A stretch of DNA of 64,000 nucleotides from Solen grandis (GCA_021229015.1 CM037784.1:65003223-65067222); one strand, 5' to 3'. Positions 21,180 through 32,957 are shown, numbered from the stretch's first letter. Program-made: numbers and translations. Notes: a model not told the origin generated them from the letters alone.

Positions 21180-23878
21180 TAGGGTTGGATATCGTTATTC
21201 ACGAAACGGTCCGATACCAATACTGATATGACGAAACGATACCGGTATTTTAACGATACTGATACTATGATTACTGTCAGTTTACCATATCAAAGCCTTT
21301 GTTGCAAATAAGCACTAACAAGTAACTGGTGTTGTATGCAACACATAAAGTCCCCTACCGGCTCCACCTTGACTCAATATGGTAATCAATCCCATTTTTT
21401 TGCCATATTTTCACTATTTCCATTACCATAGCAACCACAATTTTAGTCGAAGAACAAAAATAAAATGACGTGCATAATCTACACATTGCCATCTAGTCAT
21501 ATACCAAGTTTCATCAAGTTAGCTTGCTTAGTTATCGCGGGATCCCATTTTGCCATATTTTCACTATTTCCGTTACCATAGCAACCACAATTTTAGTCGA
21601 AGAACAAAAATAAAATGACGTGCATAATCTACACATTGCCATCTAGTCATATACCAAGTTTCATCAAGTTAGCTTGCTTAGTTATCGCGGGATCCCATTT
21701 TTTGCCATATTTTCACTATTTCCGTTACCATAGCAACCACAATTTTAGTCGAAGAACAAAAATAAAATGATGTGCATAATCTACACATTGCCATCTAGTC
21801 ATATACCAAGTTTCATCAAGTTAGCTTGCTTAGTTATTAAGTTATCGCGGGATCCAGATTTGAGCGGACAGACGGACGGACGGACAGACGGACGGACGGA
21901 CAGACGGAGGGCAAACCTATAGTCCCCTCCGGTGTGAACACCGGTAGGGGACTAATAAGGTAAATCATGTACTATAATCTGTTTTATTTATATTAACTAA
22001 TCTTATGTAATGCTATGCCGTAAAGTATACCTTTGAGAATTTTCTTATTTTTTTATGCTGTGTTTAGTTTTAAAACAACATACACATTAAATTATATAAA
22101 AGTCGTTGTACATTAATTTATTTTTTTTATTCTTATTTTTTTTTATTCAAGGAACATGGCAAGACTTAAACAGTAATGCTCAGAACATTTTGGTGCTGGA
22201 GAAAAAAATCTAAGGAAAATCTTTTTAATATTTTAATAGCTAAAGACAAAAAGAAATGATAACATATGCTTAACAAAACAGACAAATGATAATTACGACT
22301 AGAAATATCAAATTTACACATCTAATAACCACCTTCGAAAAGTATTTATATTGACTAGATTTGACTTTAAACACAGTTAAGTTGAACTTAAAAGTGTACA
22401 GTCACTCTTTTGCACATAGAATATTGAGGGATTGAAAAAGAAATCTTAACTAAAAGAACTTAAATCTCTTCATCAGTAAGTCAGCATTCTTGAACAACAA
22501 CCATTACAAACGGCCCTAACAAACAACGTTTGCCACCGTTAATTTACTTAGAATAATATGCCCAAACTTTGGAATTTTTCGTACGGTTTCCAACACCGAC
22601 CATTTCAGTTGTAAAAAGCCATAAACTCTTATGTATTGTGTGCATTTCTATGACTTCAATTTCGGAGAAGGGGTGCAGAATACACAAGCTTTCACTTTGT
22701 TCGTAGTTTTTCAAGCTTTACCCCACCCACTAAGAAGTCATATCGGTGTTCGGCGAAGTCTATACGAGTGTACGATTTCATAATTTAAATTGATATTAAA
22801 GCTTTGTTGTATATTTACCTGTCAGAAATATGTTGTCTGGTTGTGATTTCTATAACATAATTGTGAAATAAATGCTATCGAAATCATTGTTCTCGTATTC
22901 ATATTATGATTACATTGTTGTGACCCTCCCGGAATTACTTAATAATTAATTGACGACATACAGCCAAATGTGATGTTCGCATCGTCATTACTGAGACCAA
23001 CAATGATTGCCATCATGTTATGATTGTATTGTTTTTATTATATAATTCAGACGATATTCTAGCGAGTTAGTTTCATTTTGGACAGAACTGCTCGGTTTAA
23101 GAAAATTGTATACATCAAATTCCATTTGGATAGGGACTTGCGACAAACAAACAATAAGGTGTCAACATTTGAAGATTATTACTCAAACAACTGGCCATAT
23201 ATAAAATCAACGTAACAATGCAAATTAAATGTAGTTGTAGTAGTAATATCTTCATTTACAACTCATCATTGTACATACATGAAAATAATTACAAAATCAA
23301 AACGTTTAAATTAGTACAATGCCATTCCATTATAAGAGATGAATATTTACATATTAAAATAACACTTGTTGATACTAGAGGTGTGAATAATGATTTTGTA
23401 TGATTGACTTGCGGAAGCAGCAGAACTTTTTTTTTAAGTCCGCAAAACACCCGCATCTAAACAAAAATGGCGGCCTCCTCGAGTGCGCATTATCATTCTT
23501 TTAAATAGTGTAATAAACACTTTTTTAATTTTTTGTTTTAGGACTTTTTGTCAATTCTTCGTCAGTAAGTATTTTATAAATGGAAATGTTTATTTGTGAA
23601 ATTAGGATTGTCCCATGACTTGCTCTATATGTCAGTCAGTGCTGCTATTAGTATTACACGCTATGGATCCTTATATTTTGTTCACGGTTAGTTATCTGTG
23701 TTTTAAGGCCATTTTTAAAGTTATTTGTTTACATTTTTAGGTTTTAAAACTTATTTATTAACACAATTACAGAAGTATCGAAACCAGGCACTGGTATTTT
23801 ACGAAACGGTATAAACCGGTACTTTACGAAGTTACTATTCGGTATTGGACCGATACCGGGAATCGGTGTCCAACCCTA
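21180..23878. mobile_element. hAT-like transposon, 2.7 kb, inside the T5 element
   Basis: The ends are TAGGGTTGGATATCG and, in reverse complement, TAGGGTTGGACACCG, followed on both sides by CGATACCGG-type words. The 8-bp word CACAGCTG flanks both ends (21172-21179 and 23879-23886). This is the pattern expected for hAT elements. No transposase is readable, so it is non-autonomous or decayed. It contains a younger element (21349-21953) and, at about 22920-23490, a segment resembling 47230-48010 in inverse orientation. Confidence 0.85.
21349..21953 (+). mobile_element. Hairpin-ended tandem-unit element, family T4
   Basis: It starts AGTCCCCTACCGG and ends CCGGTAGGGGACT. The 3' end folds into a long hairpin: AGTCCCCTCCGGTGT against ACACCGGTAGGGGACT. 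Three units of about 150 bp (landmarks GCCATATTTTCACTATTTCC, AAGTTTCATCAAGTTAGCTT, TTATCGCGGGATCC) are followed by a GACGGACGGACAG tract (21868-21906). This is a compact complete example of the architecture shared with T1, T3, T5 and T6. Confidence 0.8.
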
Positions 23879-25089
23879 CACAGCTGGCTTCATAAAAAAA
23901 GTATTTTGATGTTTTCTATATAGAGTATATAAGGAAATTAGCCAACCCCCTAGGGGCCTCATTTTTCAAGGGATCAACTTTATTTTAGCAATTATGGTAG
24001 ACATTCATGAGGTGAATATTTGTGCCAAAGGAAAATAAATTCTGACCATTTGTTTCAGAGGAGATGATTTTCAAAGTTTTCAATTATTTTTTCTATTTGT
24101 TGCCATGGCAACCAGAGTTCTTCATGGTTCAACTTTATTTGAGCAATTTTTGTAGAGGCCCACCCAAGGATCATACATGATAAGTTTTATCAAATTCTGT
24201 CCAGTGGTTTCAGAGGAGATGATTTTCAAAGTTTTCAATTATTTTTTCTATTTGTTGCCATGGCAACCAGAGTTCTTCATGGATCAACTTTATTTGAGCA
24301 ATATTTGTAGAGGCCCACCCAAGGATCATACATGCCAAGTTTTATCAAATTCTGTCCAGCGGTTTCAGAGGAGATGATTTTCAAAGTTTTCAATGGATCA
24401 ACTTTATTTGAGCAATTTTTGTAGAGGCCCACCCAAGGATCATACATGCCAAGTTTTATCAAATTCTGTCCAGCGGTTTCAGAGGAGATGATTTTCAAAG
24501 TAATTATTTTTTCTATTTGTTGCCATGGCAACCAGAGTTCTTCATGGATCAACTTTATTTGAGCAATTTTTGTAGAGGCCCACCCAAGGATCATACATGC
24601 CAAGTTTTATCAAATTCTGTCCAGCGGTTTCAGAGGAGATGTCTTTTAAAGCAAATTGTTGACGACGGACGACAGACGAAGGGTGATCCCAATAGCTCAC
24701 CCTGAGCACTTCGTGCTCTGGTGAGCTAAAAATATAAAAATTTAGTACGGTTCCATAAACCATAAACATGAGATTATTTTGTATTTGATATTATACATAC
24801 ATGCACACCTGGGGTGATTGGCATGACCACTGTGGCGTGTGCCGTGTCAACTTCGAAGAAGGTGATAATCCAATTACCGATTACACACTTATGAACAGTA
24901 ACTCCATAGAGGTGTCACGCGGCATTATTGAAGCTACTGATAATTCACTTTGATTCACCAAAACATCAATAAATTTTACGTCAAATATGTTTATTAAATA
25001 TGACAGTTATAATAAAACACTTTTGATATAGCTTTTGTCTGTATTTTGACTGTCATGTTAGGCCTACTATATACCATTTTATTTATACT

Positions 25090-25293
25090 GTGGTAGACCG
25101 GAATCGACATCGTAAGTTAAGAAAGGAGGCTCTGAAGCATGTTATGGTTGTTTTACCAATTAAACGAGTAATTGGAAACTTCAAATCCAAACGGAATAAC
25201 AACAAAACACAAAATGGGCGGATATATAATGATTTGTTCGTTGCCTTGACCAAAGACTTTTCATCGTCAGATCCGATAAACAATTTAGAGTGA
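25090..25293 (+). other. Short open frame of transposon copy 2
   Basis: The counterpart of 3656-3838. It encodes a basic peptide with LPIKRVIGN and NNNKTQNGRIY followed by an acidic end (KDFSSSDPINNLE). Only the central part matches copy 1. Not recognised; it may be an exon remnant or chance. Confidence 0.25.
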
Positions 25294-25875
25294 GGCACGT
25301 CATGTTTGAGTTTGAGTTTCAGTTGAAAAAGGAAATGAGAAAATGATTCGAAATCGCTGTTGTCGTGTATAAATATGGGGCCAAGGAAGACAGGAGGTTG
25401 ACTTGTTCGTTGATGAGTGACCGTACTTTGCTTATAACATGTAACCGTAACGTGCATCTTTCACAACATAAACATTTTATGGAGTAAAGGATGAAGTTTA
25501 TTATTTCCTTAATGTTGTTGAGGAATATACAATATCCATGCATTAACATTTATCTTTCTGTCCATACACATTTTTTTACTATAAGTCTATAATTCAAAAA
25601 CGACGAAAAAATGAAAGTATCTTTTTATCACAGCAAACGTATGAATTGCATAAAATACTAACCTCCTACGGTCATCGTTAAGGTAGTATTTGGTAGCGGA
25701 TTTTAATTGCATCCTGCGGAGAACTTGCTGTGTGTGTGTGTGTGTCACAGCAGGTGCTAACTGATAGCCGTCAAGGAACAGTTTGATTAACTCGGTTTAA
25801 CATAAAAAGAACCACATAATTACGTTTCTTTACCCCAATGCTGTTAGACAATATAAGTTGGCATAACATAATCAA

Positions 25876-25975
25876 NNNNNNNNNNNNNNNNNNNNNNNNN
25901 NNNNNNNNNNNNNNNNNNNNNNNNNNNNNNNNNNNNNNNNNNNNNNNNNNNNNNNNNNNNNNNNNNNNNNNNNNN
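25876..25975. other. Assembly gap (100 N)
   Basis: Exactly 100 Ns, a conventional gap of unknown size. It falls just after the point where transposon copy 2 stops matching copy 1, so the missing right end of that copy may lie in the gap. Confidence 1.
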
Positions 25976-26241
25976 AATAAAAAACACAGTTTTCTGGTTG
26001 ATTTTACTGATTGCTGTCGCTTCTAGAGTATTAAGTCATAAAGCGATGTACGCCTAGCTAACTGCAGTTGCAAAATAATTCCGAACGCACAATGAGCCAT
26101 AAGTCAGCTGCTTTTATTAACATTAACTTTTCTACATAGTAATTCTTATACATATTTTTTTTCAGTGTATACATACATCTTGGAAAAAAAAGTTTTGTAA
26201 AGAAACGCACGAATAAAAATGTAATAAAAACTAGACGCATT

Positions 26242-26297
26242 CGACAAGGATGGGATGGATTAGCAGTCCATCGCCTTAACCGCTCGGCCACCTCATC
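26242..26297 (-). pseudogene. tRNA-Ser(GCU) pseudogene, internal deletion
   Basis: Read on the minus strand it matches the intact tRNA at 42584-42665 through the acceptor stem, the A box (TGGCCGAGCGG), the D arm and the anticodon arm with GCT. It then lacks about 26 nt: the variable arm and most of the T arm, including the B box. The 3' acceptor strand is present with substitutions. Without a B box it should not be transcribed by RNA polymerase III. The deletion endpoints share a CCAT word, suggesting loss between short direct repeats. Confidence 0.85.
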
Positions 26298-27385
26298 TAC
26301 TTTCCTCCAGTTTACCTAATAATATATTAGTATGGAAGGGATAAACGACATGTGTGGCAGATTTGTTTCAACACGAAGGGCAAACAACAACAACTCACTT
26401 TCAGGTTGTACATTAGATTCCGAAATCCGTTAAAAATCTACCACGACACCAACACTATCATTCGGTACTACAGCAACACTATTTTCCAATCGCACGTTTC
26501 GGACTGCACTGATTTAACACACGATTCTGTTTTACAAATCACATAACACGATGCTTGTTTGCATAAAGTATATCTCGGAAAAATATTACTACATGTGAAA
26601 AAAAAACCAACAACATTTTTTAAAATAATTATGTCGACCTTTCCGCGAAAATATCCGATCTTTTAAGTACACATAAAAATGAAACGCGGCTACGTCACTG
26701 CATAGATCTATTCGCCAACCTGCATATGGTCACCGGTACAACTGAAGGGGTGCAAAGAAAAGGTGTAATCGGGGGAACTTGGTAGATACAGTGATGTTTT
26801 TTTCTCTTTTTTTTTTAATTAAAGAATAAAACTAAAAATGAAGTTTAGTTTTGATCATATTTTGTATTAGCTCTCTTGCCCCCCCCCCCCCCTCTCTCTC
26901 TCTGTGAAAATGCTCATGTGTAAATAATCGTTCTTCCTGCTACTTTCTCTCTGAACATTTTATTTCTTTTAATCTAGGTAAAGAATGGCAAATCGCTGGT
27001 AATGTATGTTTACTATAACCAAAATATAAAAAAGGTGTATTTTAGTTGAAAGCTCAAGAGTTAAATCATGTACAGTAGGCCTAGATCTATATATCTATCA
27101 TTGATTTCATTTTTTTCTTTATTTTTTATTATTTAAGATCGGACCATTTCTCATTTTATTAACTGCTATGTATAGGAAAGAATCTATTAAAACAGACCGA
27201 TCTGAAACTGCACAGTTGTGCATCTTTATTGAATCAATATACTTAGTTAAATGCTGATAAATAGTTATACTGATTTCAAAGATGACAAGTTTATTTTATT
27301 TCCTTTCCTCTCCTGTTTTTGTGATACTCGTGGTTTGCTCTAGATAAGAGGTAATTTTGAACACAATATATACACATTTCAAAAT
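26298..27385. other. Spacer, no gene seen
   Basis: Nothing with coding or RNA-gene signature. A C-rich then CT-rich simple tract lies at about 26879-26903. Confidence 0.5.
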
Positions 27386-27670
27386 GACCGGTCAAGATGG
27401 CCGAGTGGTAAGAACATCTGCCCAAGAATATTTGATCCCTAGCTGCGACATACTAGGTCTTATGCTTTGCGTTCAGCATAAATGCAGGGTAGTTCCAGGA
27501 CTGATTGGCTCAGTGTCAGGATAATGTGACTTGATGATGCATTAAGCCACTTGTCTACGGCGTGATACTGCAGTGTGGCAGCACTATATCTGTCTCAAGT
27601 AAACATAGTCTCCAAATGACTGAATACTGTCGACAGGACAATAAACCCAGTAAATAAACAAACAAACAAA
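27386..27670 (+). mobile_element. tRNA-derived SINE, family B, diverged copy
   Basis: It begins with a recognisable but decayed tRNA-like head (TGGCCGAGTGG A box). The body matches the copy at 43383: GTCAGGATAATGTGACT, GATACTGCAGTGTGGCAGCACTAT, CTGTCTCAAGTA, GTCTCCAAATGACTGAATACTG. It ends in the tail AAACAAACAAACAAA. The B box is destroyed. Confidence 0.8.
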
Positions 27671-28903
27671 ATTAAATACATATTTTTCACCGGGTAGTGA
27701 CACCAAACTATTAAATCAGCCCCCAGTCTTGTCTTCGATGATAGTTCGGGTGCACGCAGTTTCAAATAATTTTCTATTGTATTGCAGTACTCACTTGTAC
27801 AAGTGATCAGCACATCGTGTTTATGCTACTTTTCAGTTAAAATAACACCTTTAAATTGTCTTAATGTACTGCGGATTCATTTTCATTTTAAACAGTATTT
27901 TTAGAACGAGATAATAGTTTGATGTAAAACTTAAACTTGAAATAAAACGTAATCGCGGCCTTTGTACAAAAGGGGAAGCCTTGGTTGGAATAAAAACGCA
28001 ACCTAAATATTAGCTATTGAAAATAAACTTTACCCCGGTTTTTATTTAAGTTCACCAGGGCACAACTTGCTCAGGGTGAGCTATTGGGATCTTTTTCATG
28101 ACCTTCCCAGGCGCTATATAAGTACTGGCCAACCCAGTAACCTTCGAGTGGAATTACTGTATGTTGTAAGAACTTGTTTCCCTATCGTCGTAAAATAAAT
28201 AAGTTTAAACTAAACAAACAGCAGCATCACCAATTGTATTATCAGCACAAGTATCAATATTCACCAAGTCAATTCCAAGATTCATTATTTTACGTACAAT
28301 CGTACAACAAATTATATTACAGCTGACTATATGATACCGACTCTTATAAGTTTAGCATTGTTATATTTAATAATACATTTGTAAGTTGTCATTTTTGTGT
28401 TAAACTTGCAGTTATCACATAATTTGACTTCTCCATTTGAACAATGATACATAGAGATGATCCTTTTCATTAACATCTGTCATTAATTATCAATGAATTT
28501 TACTCATTTAGGAAATAAGAAAACAAGTGGAAACACCTTTCTTAATAAATATATCCCGGAACTTACATACATAAAAGCTTACAGTCTTCGTTCTATACAT
28601 GTATATAATTTTAATCATTTTAATTGTTCAAAACTCATACATCATTTCGATGATTTGTCACTGGCCTATTCTACACATGTATTTACACGTTTCACCTGTG
28701 TGAAGACCGCACGTGCAGCTCTAATTGTGCAGCATTGTGTTGGTGTTCTGTCGCCAGAATAAAACGAGTAAACATAAGGGGAAAGGTGAACTATCACGAT
28801 CAGCACGTGCAGCACTGGCTTTCATTTCATTTGTCATCACTTATTGGCAGGGTGGGCCATGAACTTGTGCAGGACGCGTCAGCAATCACTTGCAGGGAAA
28901 CAT
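27671..28903. other. Spacer, no gene seen
   Basis: A possible further SINE-type tail lies at about 28188-28222 (AAATAAGTTTAAACTAAACAAAC), preceded by AGGGTGAGCTATTGGGATC, a word similar to the ends of families T1 and T5 on the opposite strand. No gene is supported. Confidence 0.45.
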
Positions 28904-29860
28904 CTACATGTGGTATGCGGTGGATGTAGTTTGCTTGAGAAAGCTGATCTTGTTTATGTGTCTGGATCGGTTTGTCGCTGTGGAGAGGTACATCTGTGCT
29001 GGAATATCGAATAAGTCATTAGCGATCTTGAAAAGCATCGTATGATGGCCCTTAGTTCTTCTGGACTCCAGTGTTGACCCAGCATAGAGGTGGCGCTTCT
29101 TGTATTGTTGTATCTGTAAGTAACATACAATGCCCCCCTCCTTTGTACCATCTCTTTCTTGTCTGGTCTTCAGTTTGTGGAATCCAAATAACTGAACAGT
29201 ACTCCAGGGTTGAACGTACGAACGCCATGTAGGCTTTGGTCCTGGAATCTTCGTTACTGACTCTGAAATTTCTACGAAGAAATCTATGAGTACTTTTCCT
29301 CTTCTTGGTAACCTTGTCAATGTGGGTATTCCACGTCAGGTTCTGCGTTATGTGCACGCCTTGGTACTTGGTGCAATCCTTAGGATCCAAGATGGGGCCT
29401 CTGAGGGTGGAGGTGACAAAAATTGGACACGTAAGATGGTGCATTTTTATGGGTGAAAGGACATACCGCATTTATTCTCCCATTTTGCCAGGTGAAATAG
29501 ATCTTGTTGCAGAAGAAAAGAGCCAGATTCAGAGCTGATCTCCTGATCGTCTGCAAAGAACCTAGAACTGGATTTTACGTGAAGTGCGATAAATCATTGA
29601 TGAAGGCAAAAATAAGGCCGGGCCAATGACACTTCCCTGTGAGACGCCGCTAGTGACTGATGCAGGCTCGGATGTAGCTCCATCAACGATGACATGCCGG
29701 GTTCGAAATAAAGGCTTGGATCCAGGTCAAATTCCATAGTGGTTGAGCTTGTATACAAGTCAATTGTGTGGACGGCAAGATCGTATTGTTTTCAATACCT
29801 TGACATTGAGCTGTGATGAAAGGAGAAAACCTTTCACGTTACGATCTCTAGAAGGATAAT
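28904..29860 (-). pseudogene. Non-LTR retrotransposon (LINE) reverse transcriptase fragment
   Basis: On the minus strand, successive frames encode reverse transcriptase motifs in the correct order. GVSQGSVIGPALF (29609-29647) is followed by FADD, the catalytic motif (29546-29557), and then the thumb region KYQGVHITQNLTWNTHIDKV with FLRRN and AYMAFVRSTLEYCSVIW (29200-29380). Frame changes occur between the QGS motif and FADD, and again near 29100-29150, and the N-terminal part is missing, so it is a dead fragment. The motif spacing and the LEYCSVIW type sequence are typical of Jockey/CR1-like elements; the exact clade is not resolved. Confidence 0.88.
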
Positions 29861-29904
29861 ATATATATATAGCCACGAAATGGTAAGTTAAATTAAATAT
29901 TATA

Positions 29905-30100
29905 AATATACTTTCGCATATCATAATTCACATTTAACATTCAATAGACTAATTTCTAACATTTTTACTTTCAACAGACATGCGAAGTCTTATCCCATAG
30001 TAGTCCTATAAATAAGCCTTCGCATATCATAATTCACCTTTAACATTCAATAGACTGATTTTTAACATTTTTACTTCAACAGATATGCGAAGTCTTATGG
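29905..30100. repeat. Two tandem hairpin units, MITE-like
   Basis: Two units each begin CTT(T)CGCATATCATAATTCAC and end with GA(C/T)ATGCGAAGTCTTAT, so each unit is flanked by inverted words CTTCGCATATC / GATATGCGAAG. Units are about 90 bp and lie directly at the start of a larger tandem duplication. Confidence 0.6.
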
Positions 30101-32748
30101 CTTGCCATAGAGGTCCATGTAGCAAAACATTAAATTAAGTATACGTGACTGTTGACAAAATAACTCCCATATATGGAAAACAAACACAAAAACATATTAA
30201 TTGGTCACATTAAAATTTGAAATATTACCATTATAATGTCAAAAAATCCTTTTGTAGTTGACACATCAATTGATGTAGTCATTTGTCCACCATCTTGCTG
30301 TGTAAATCAGTGTTATATAAAATATACGGAATAGCCGAAAATATTTAGACGAAATAAATAAAGTCAAACTAACGATGTTGAGTGGGACAATTCTCATTCA
30401 CTCATATATTATCATCTGTCATATCGCTCACTATACGATATAAACGTTTCCAACATTGGAAATGTTTATTTTGGACTTTGAACACAATATAGTTAACAAG
30501 ACAAACTTCATCTAACCGAAATTCGTGTTCCCAGTTTAACCATGACTGTACACATTTTTTTCGGAACACTCGGTGTTGTTTGTACGTAATGGAGGATATA
30601 AACTCAAAAAAGGAAAGTGAAGTTTTTGATAAAGCATTTCACCCTCTTAATGTCTATGTATGACAATTTCCTTAACTAACATGGTAAATTATTATGTCTG
30701 CTATAAGTTTATTGTGTTTTCATAGTGAATTGCCAATTTTTATGCCTATGATAAATGGAAATGTAGCGCGTAAGAATTCACGCGGAGTTTGCTACATCAA
30801 TGTATACGGCGAGCCATAAGACATAGCGTATCAAGGAAATGTCAAAATAATAAAATCGATACGCTATGGCTTATTTATAGGACTAATCCCATAGAAGTCC
30901 ATGTAGCAAAACACTAAATTAAGTATCACGCGCCTATTGACAAAATAACTCTCATATATAGAAAAGAAACACAAAAACATATTAACTGTTCACATTAATG
31001 TTTGAAATATTACCATTGTAATGTAAAAAAAATCCATTTGTAGTTTACACATCAGTTGATGTTGTCAATTGTCCACCATCTTCCTGTGTAAATCAGTGTT
31101 ATGTAAAATATGCGGAATAGCCGAAATTATTTAGACGAAATAAATATAGTCAAATTAACAATGTTGAGTGAGATAATTCTCATGCACTAATATATTATCA
31201 TCTAACATATAATATAAATGTTTCCAACATTGGAAGTGTTTATTTTGGACTTTAAACATGATATAGTTTACAAGACAAATTGCGTCTACCCCGAATTCGT
31301 GTTCCCAGTTTAACCCTGACTGTACACTTTTTTATTCGGAATACTCGGTGTTCTTTGTAGGTAATGGGGGATACAAAAGGAAAAAAAAAGCAACTTAAGT
31401 TTTTGATAAAGTATTTCATCCTCTAAATGTCAATGTATGACACTTTCCTTAATTAATATGGTAAATTATTATGTCTGCTATAGGTTCAATGTATTTTCAT
31501 AGTGAATTGCCGTTTTTTAGCTCGACTATTCGTAGAATATGAGAGCTATTGTAGTCACCCTGGCGTCGGCGTCGGCGTCGCAGCTTTTGGTTAAAGTTTT
31601 GCGTGCAAGTTACTATCAACCTTATATCTCAATAACCATTTATGCTATTGACTTGAAAGTTTATAAATATGTTCAGGGGCATCAGACAACCAAGGTAGAT
31701 AACTCTTGACTTAATTTAATATGAATTATGGCCCCTTTTTAACTTAGAAGTTTTGGTTAAAGTTTTGCATGCAATAGAAAATTTGGTTAAAGTTTTGCGT
31801 GCAAGCTACTGTCTAGTTTGTATCTCAATAACCATTCATGGTATTGACTTGAAAGTTTATGAATATGTTAAGGGGCATCATACAACCAAGGTAGATAACT
31901 CTTGATGGAATATATTACAAATTATGGCCCCTTTTAACTTAGAAATTTTGGTTAAAGTTTTGCATGCAAGATACTATCATGCTTATATCTTAGTATCAAG
32001 CATGCGATTGATTTGAAACATCTTTAATACGTTTAGGGGTATCATACTTTCATGGTAGATAACTTTTGATGGAATATATTACAAGTTATGCCCCTTTTTT
32101 AACCAAGGTACTTTCATGCTAATATCTAGTCCAGGATGGGATTGATTTAAACATCTTTAATAGTTTAGGGGTATCATACTTTCATGGTAGAAACTTTTGA
32201 TGGAATATATTACAAGTTATGGCCCCTTTTTTAACTTAGAAATTTTGGTTAAAGTTTTGCATGCAAGGTACTTTCATGCATATATCTCAGTATCCAGGTA
32301 TGGGATTGATATGAGACATCTTTAATACATTTAGGGGTATCATACTTTCATGGTAGAAACTTTTGATAATATTACAATTATGCCCCTTTTTTAACTTAGA
32401 AATTTTGGTTAAAGTTTTGCATGCAAGGTACTTTCATGCTTATATCTCAGAGTCCAGGCATGGAATTGATTTGAAACATCTTTAATATGTTTAGGGGTAT
32501 CAGACTATCAAGTTGTATCATTTTTTGCTATTACTATGAAGGGCAATAATTTAAATAGATTTAATTTGATTTACCAACAAGCATTTTGAATAGTCGAGCG
32601 TGCTGTCCTCTGACAGCTCTTGTTATGCTTATGATGATTGAAAATGTAGCGCGTTAGAATTCACGCGGAGTTTGCTACATCAATGTATACGGCGAGCCGT
32701 AAGACATAGCGTGTCAATCGTAAAAACGATACTCTAAGGCTTATTTAC
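30100..32748. repeat. Tandem duplication of about 0.78 kb, second copy interrupted
   Basis: The first copy runs about 30100-30886 and the second about 30887-32748. Shared landmarks are AGTCCATGTAGCAAAACA, CATCTTCCTGTGTAAATCAG, TGTTTCCAACATTGGAA, TGTAGCGCGTAAGAATTC and ACGGCGAGCC. Each copy ends with an inverted pair (CATAGCGTATC with GATACGCTATG; the second pair has decayed). The second copy carries a 1106-bp insertion at 31519-32624. No coding sequence is visible; the whole may be an unclassified element. Confidence 0.75.
31519..32624 (+). mobile_element. Hairpin-ended tandem-unit element, family T2 copy A
   Basis: It starts AGCTCGACTATTCG and ends with GAATAGTCGAGC followed by the hairpin-capable GCTGTCCTCTGACAGC and TCTTGTT. 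A GGCGTCGGCGTCGGCGTC tract lies near the 5' end (31563-31580). The interior is a run of units with TTTTGGTTAAAGTTTTGCATGCAAG, ATATCTCAGTATCC, AGGGGTATCATACT and TATTACAAGTTATG. Comparison with the unfilled duplicate at about 30728-30760 puts the insertion between TTTTT and ATGC, with no target duplication. Confidence 0.8.
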
Positions 32749-32956
32749 TAGTTCCTTCCCCATTCTCGATTTCTCCTGGGTTGGACATGTACCGCATCCG
32801 CATTTGGGTATATTAACACTGGACCACGGCTACTTAACTACAGACAGTCTGTAGGATATCGTTGATGATAATAATAATAATAAATGTCGATTTTGATATC
32901 ACTTTGACACCTTCATACGATTGCAAAACCACATCAAACTGAAAGCAAAATTACTG

Positions 32957-32957
<1 letters not shown>

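Larger units (their letters stand above)
20412..24730 (+). mobile_element. Hairpin-ended element, family T5, with nested insertions
   Basis: The start (CTAGAGGCCCAAGGCCATAA then CGCTCACC) parallels the start of family T1, and the 3' hairpin (AGCTCACCCTGAGCAC with GTGCTCTGGTGAGCT) closely parallels the T1 3' end. The outer part carries tandem units of about 140-190 bp (24030-24640; landmarks TTGTAGAGGCCCACCCAAGG, AAGTTTTATCAAATTCTGTCC, TTGCCATGGCAACCAGAG) and a short GACGGACGACAG tract. A 2.7-kb hAT-like element (21180-23878) splits it. The unfilled site is visible in transposon copy 1 at about 3195-3215. AT-rich words on both sides suggest a possible AAAATATAA duplication, but the site is too simple to be certain. 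Confidence 0.7.
19781..25850. mobile_element. DNA transposon copy 2, right end not found
   Basis: It starts GGGTTACTCTTTTTACCGG with the same ACCGGAATC subterminal repeats as the element at 2596, and follows that copy to about 20411. It then contains a 4.3-kb insertion (20412-24730), and resumes (AGTACGGTTCCATAAAC at about 24743) in step with copy 1 from about 3217 to 4320. Similarity ends near 25830, just before the assembly gap, so the true right end may be missing. Between the copies, tracts such as (TG)n and the CT-rich run differ in length. Confidence 0.7.

Noticed and set aside
24177..24769. Open frames on both strands containing repeated GPPKDHTCQVLSNSVQRFQRR-like and complementary peptides
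   Set aside because: They are readings of the tandem units of the T5 element on either strand.
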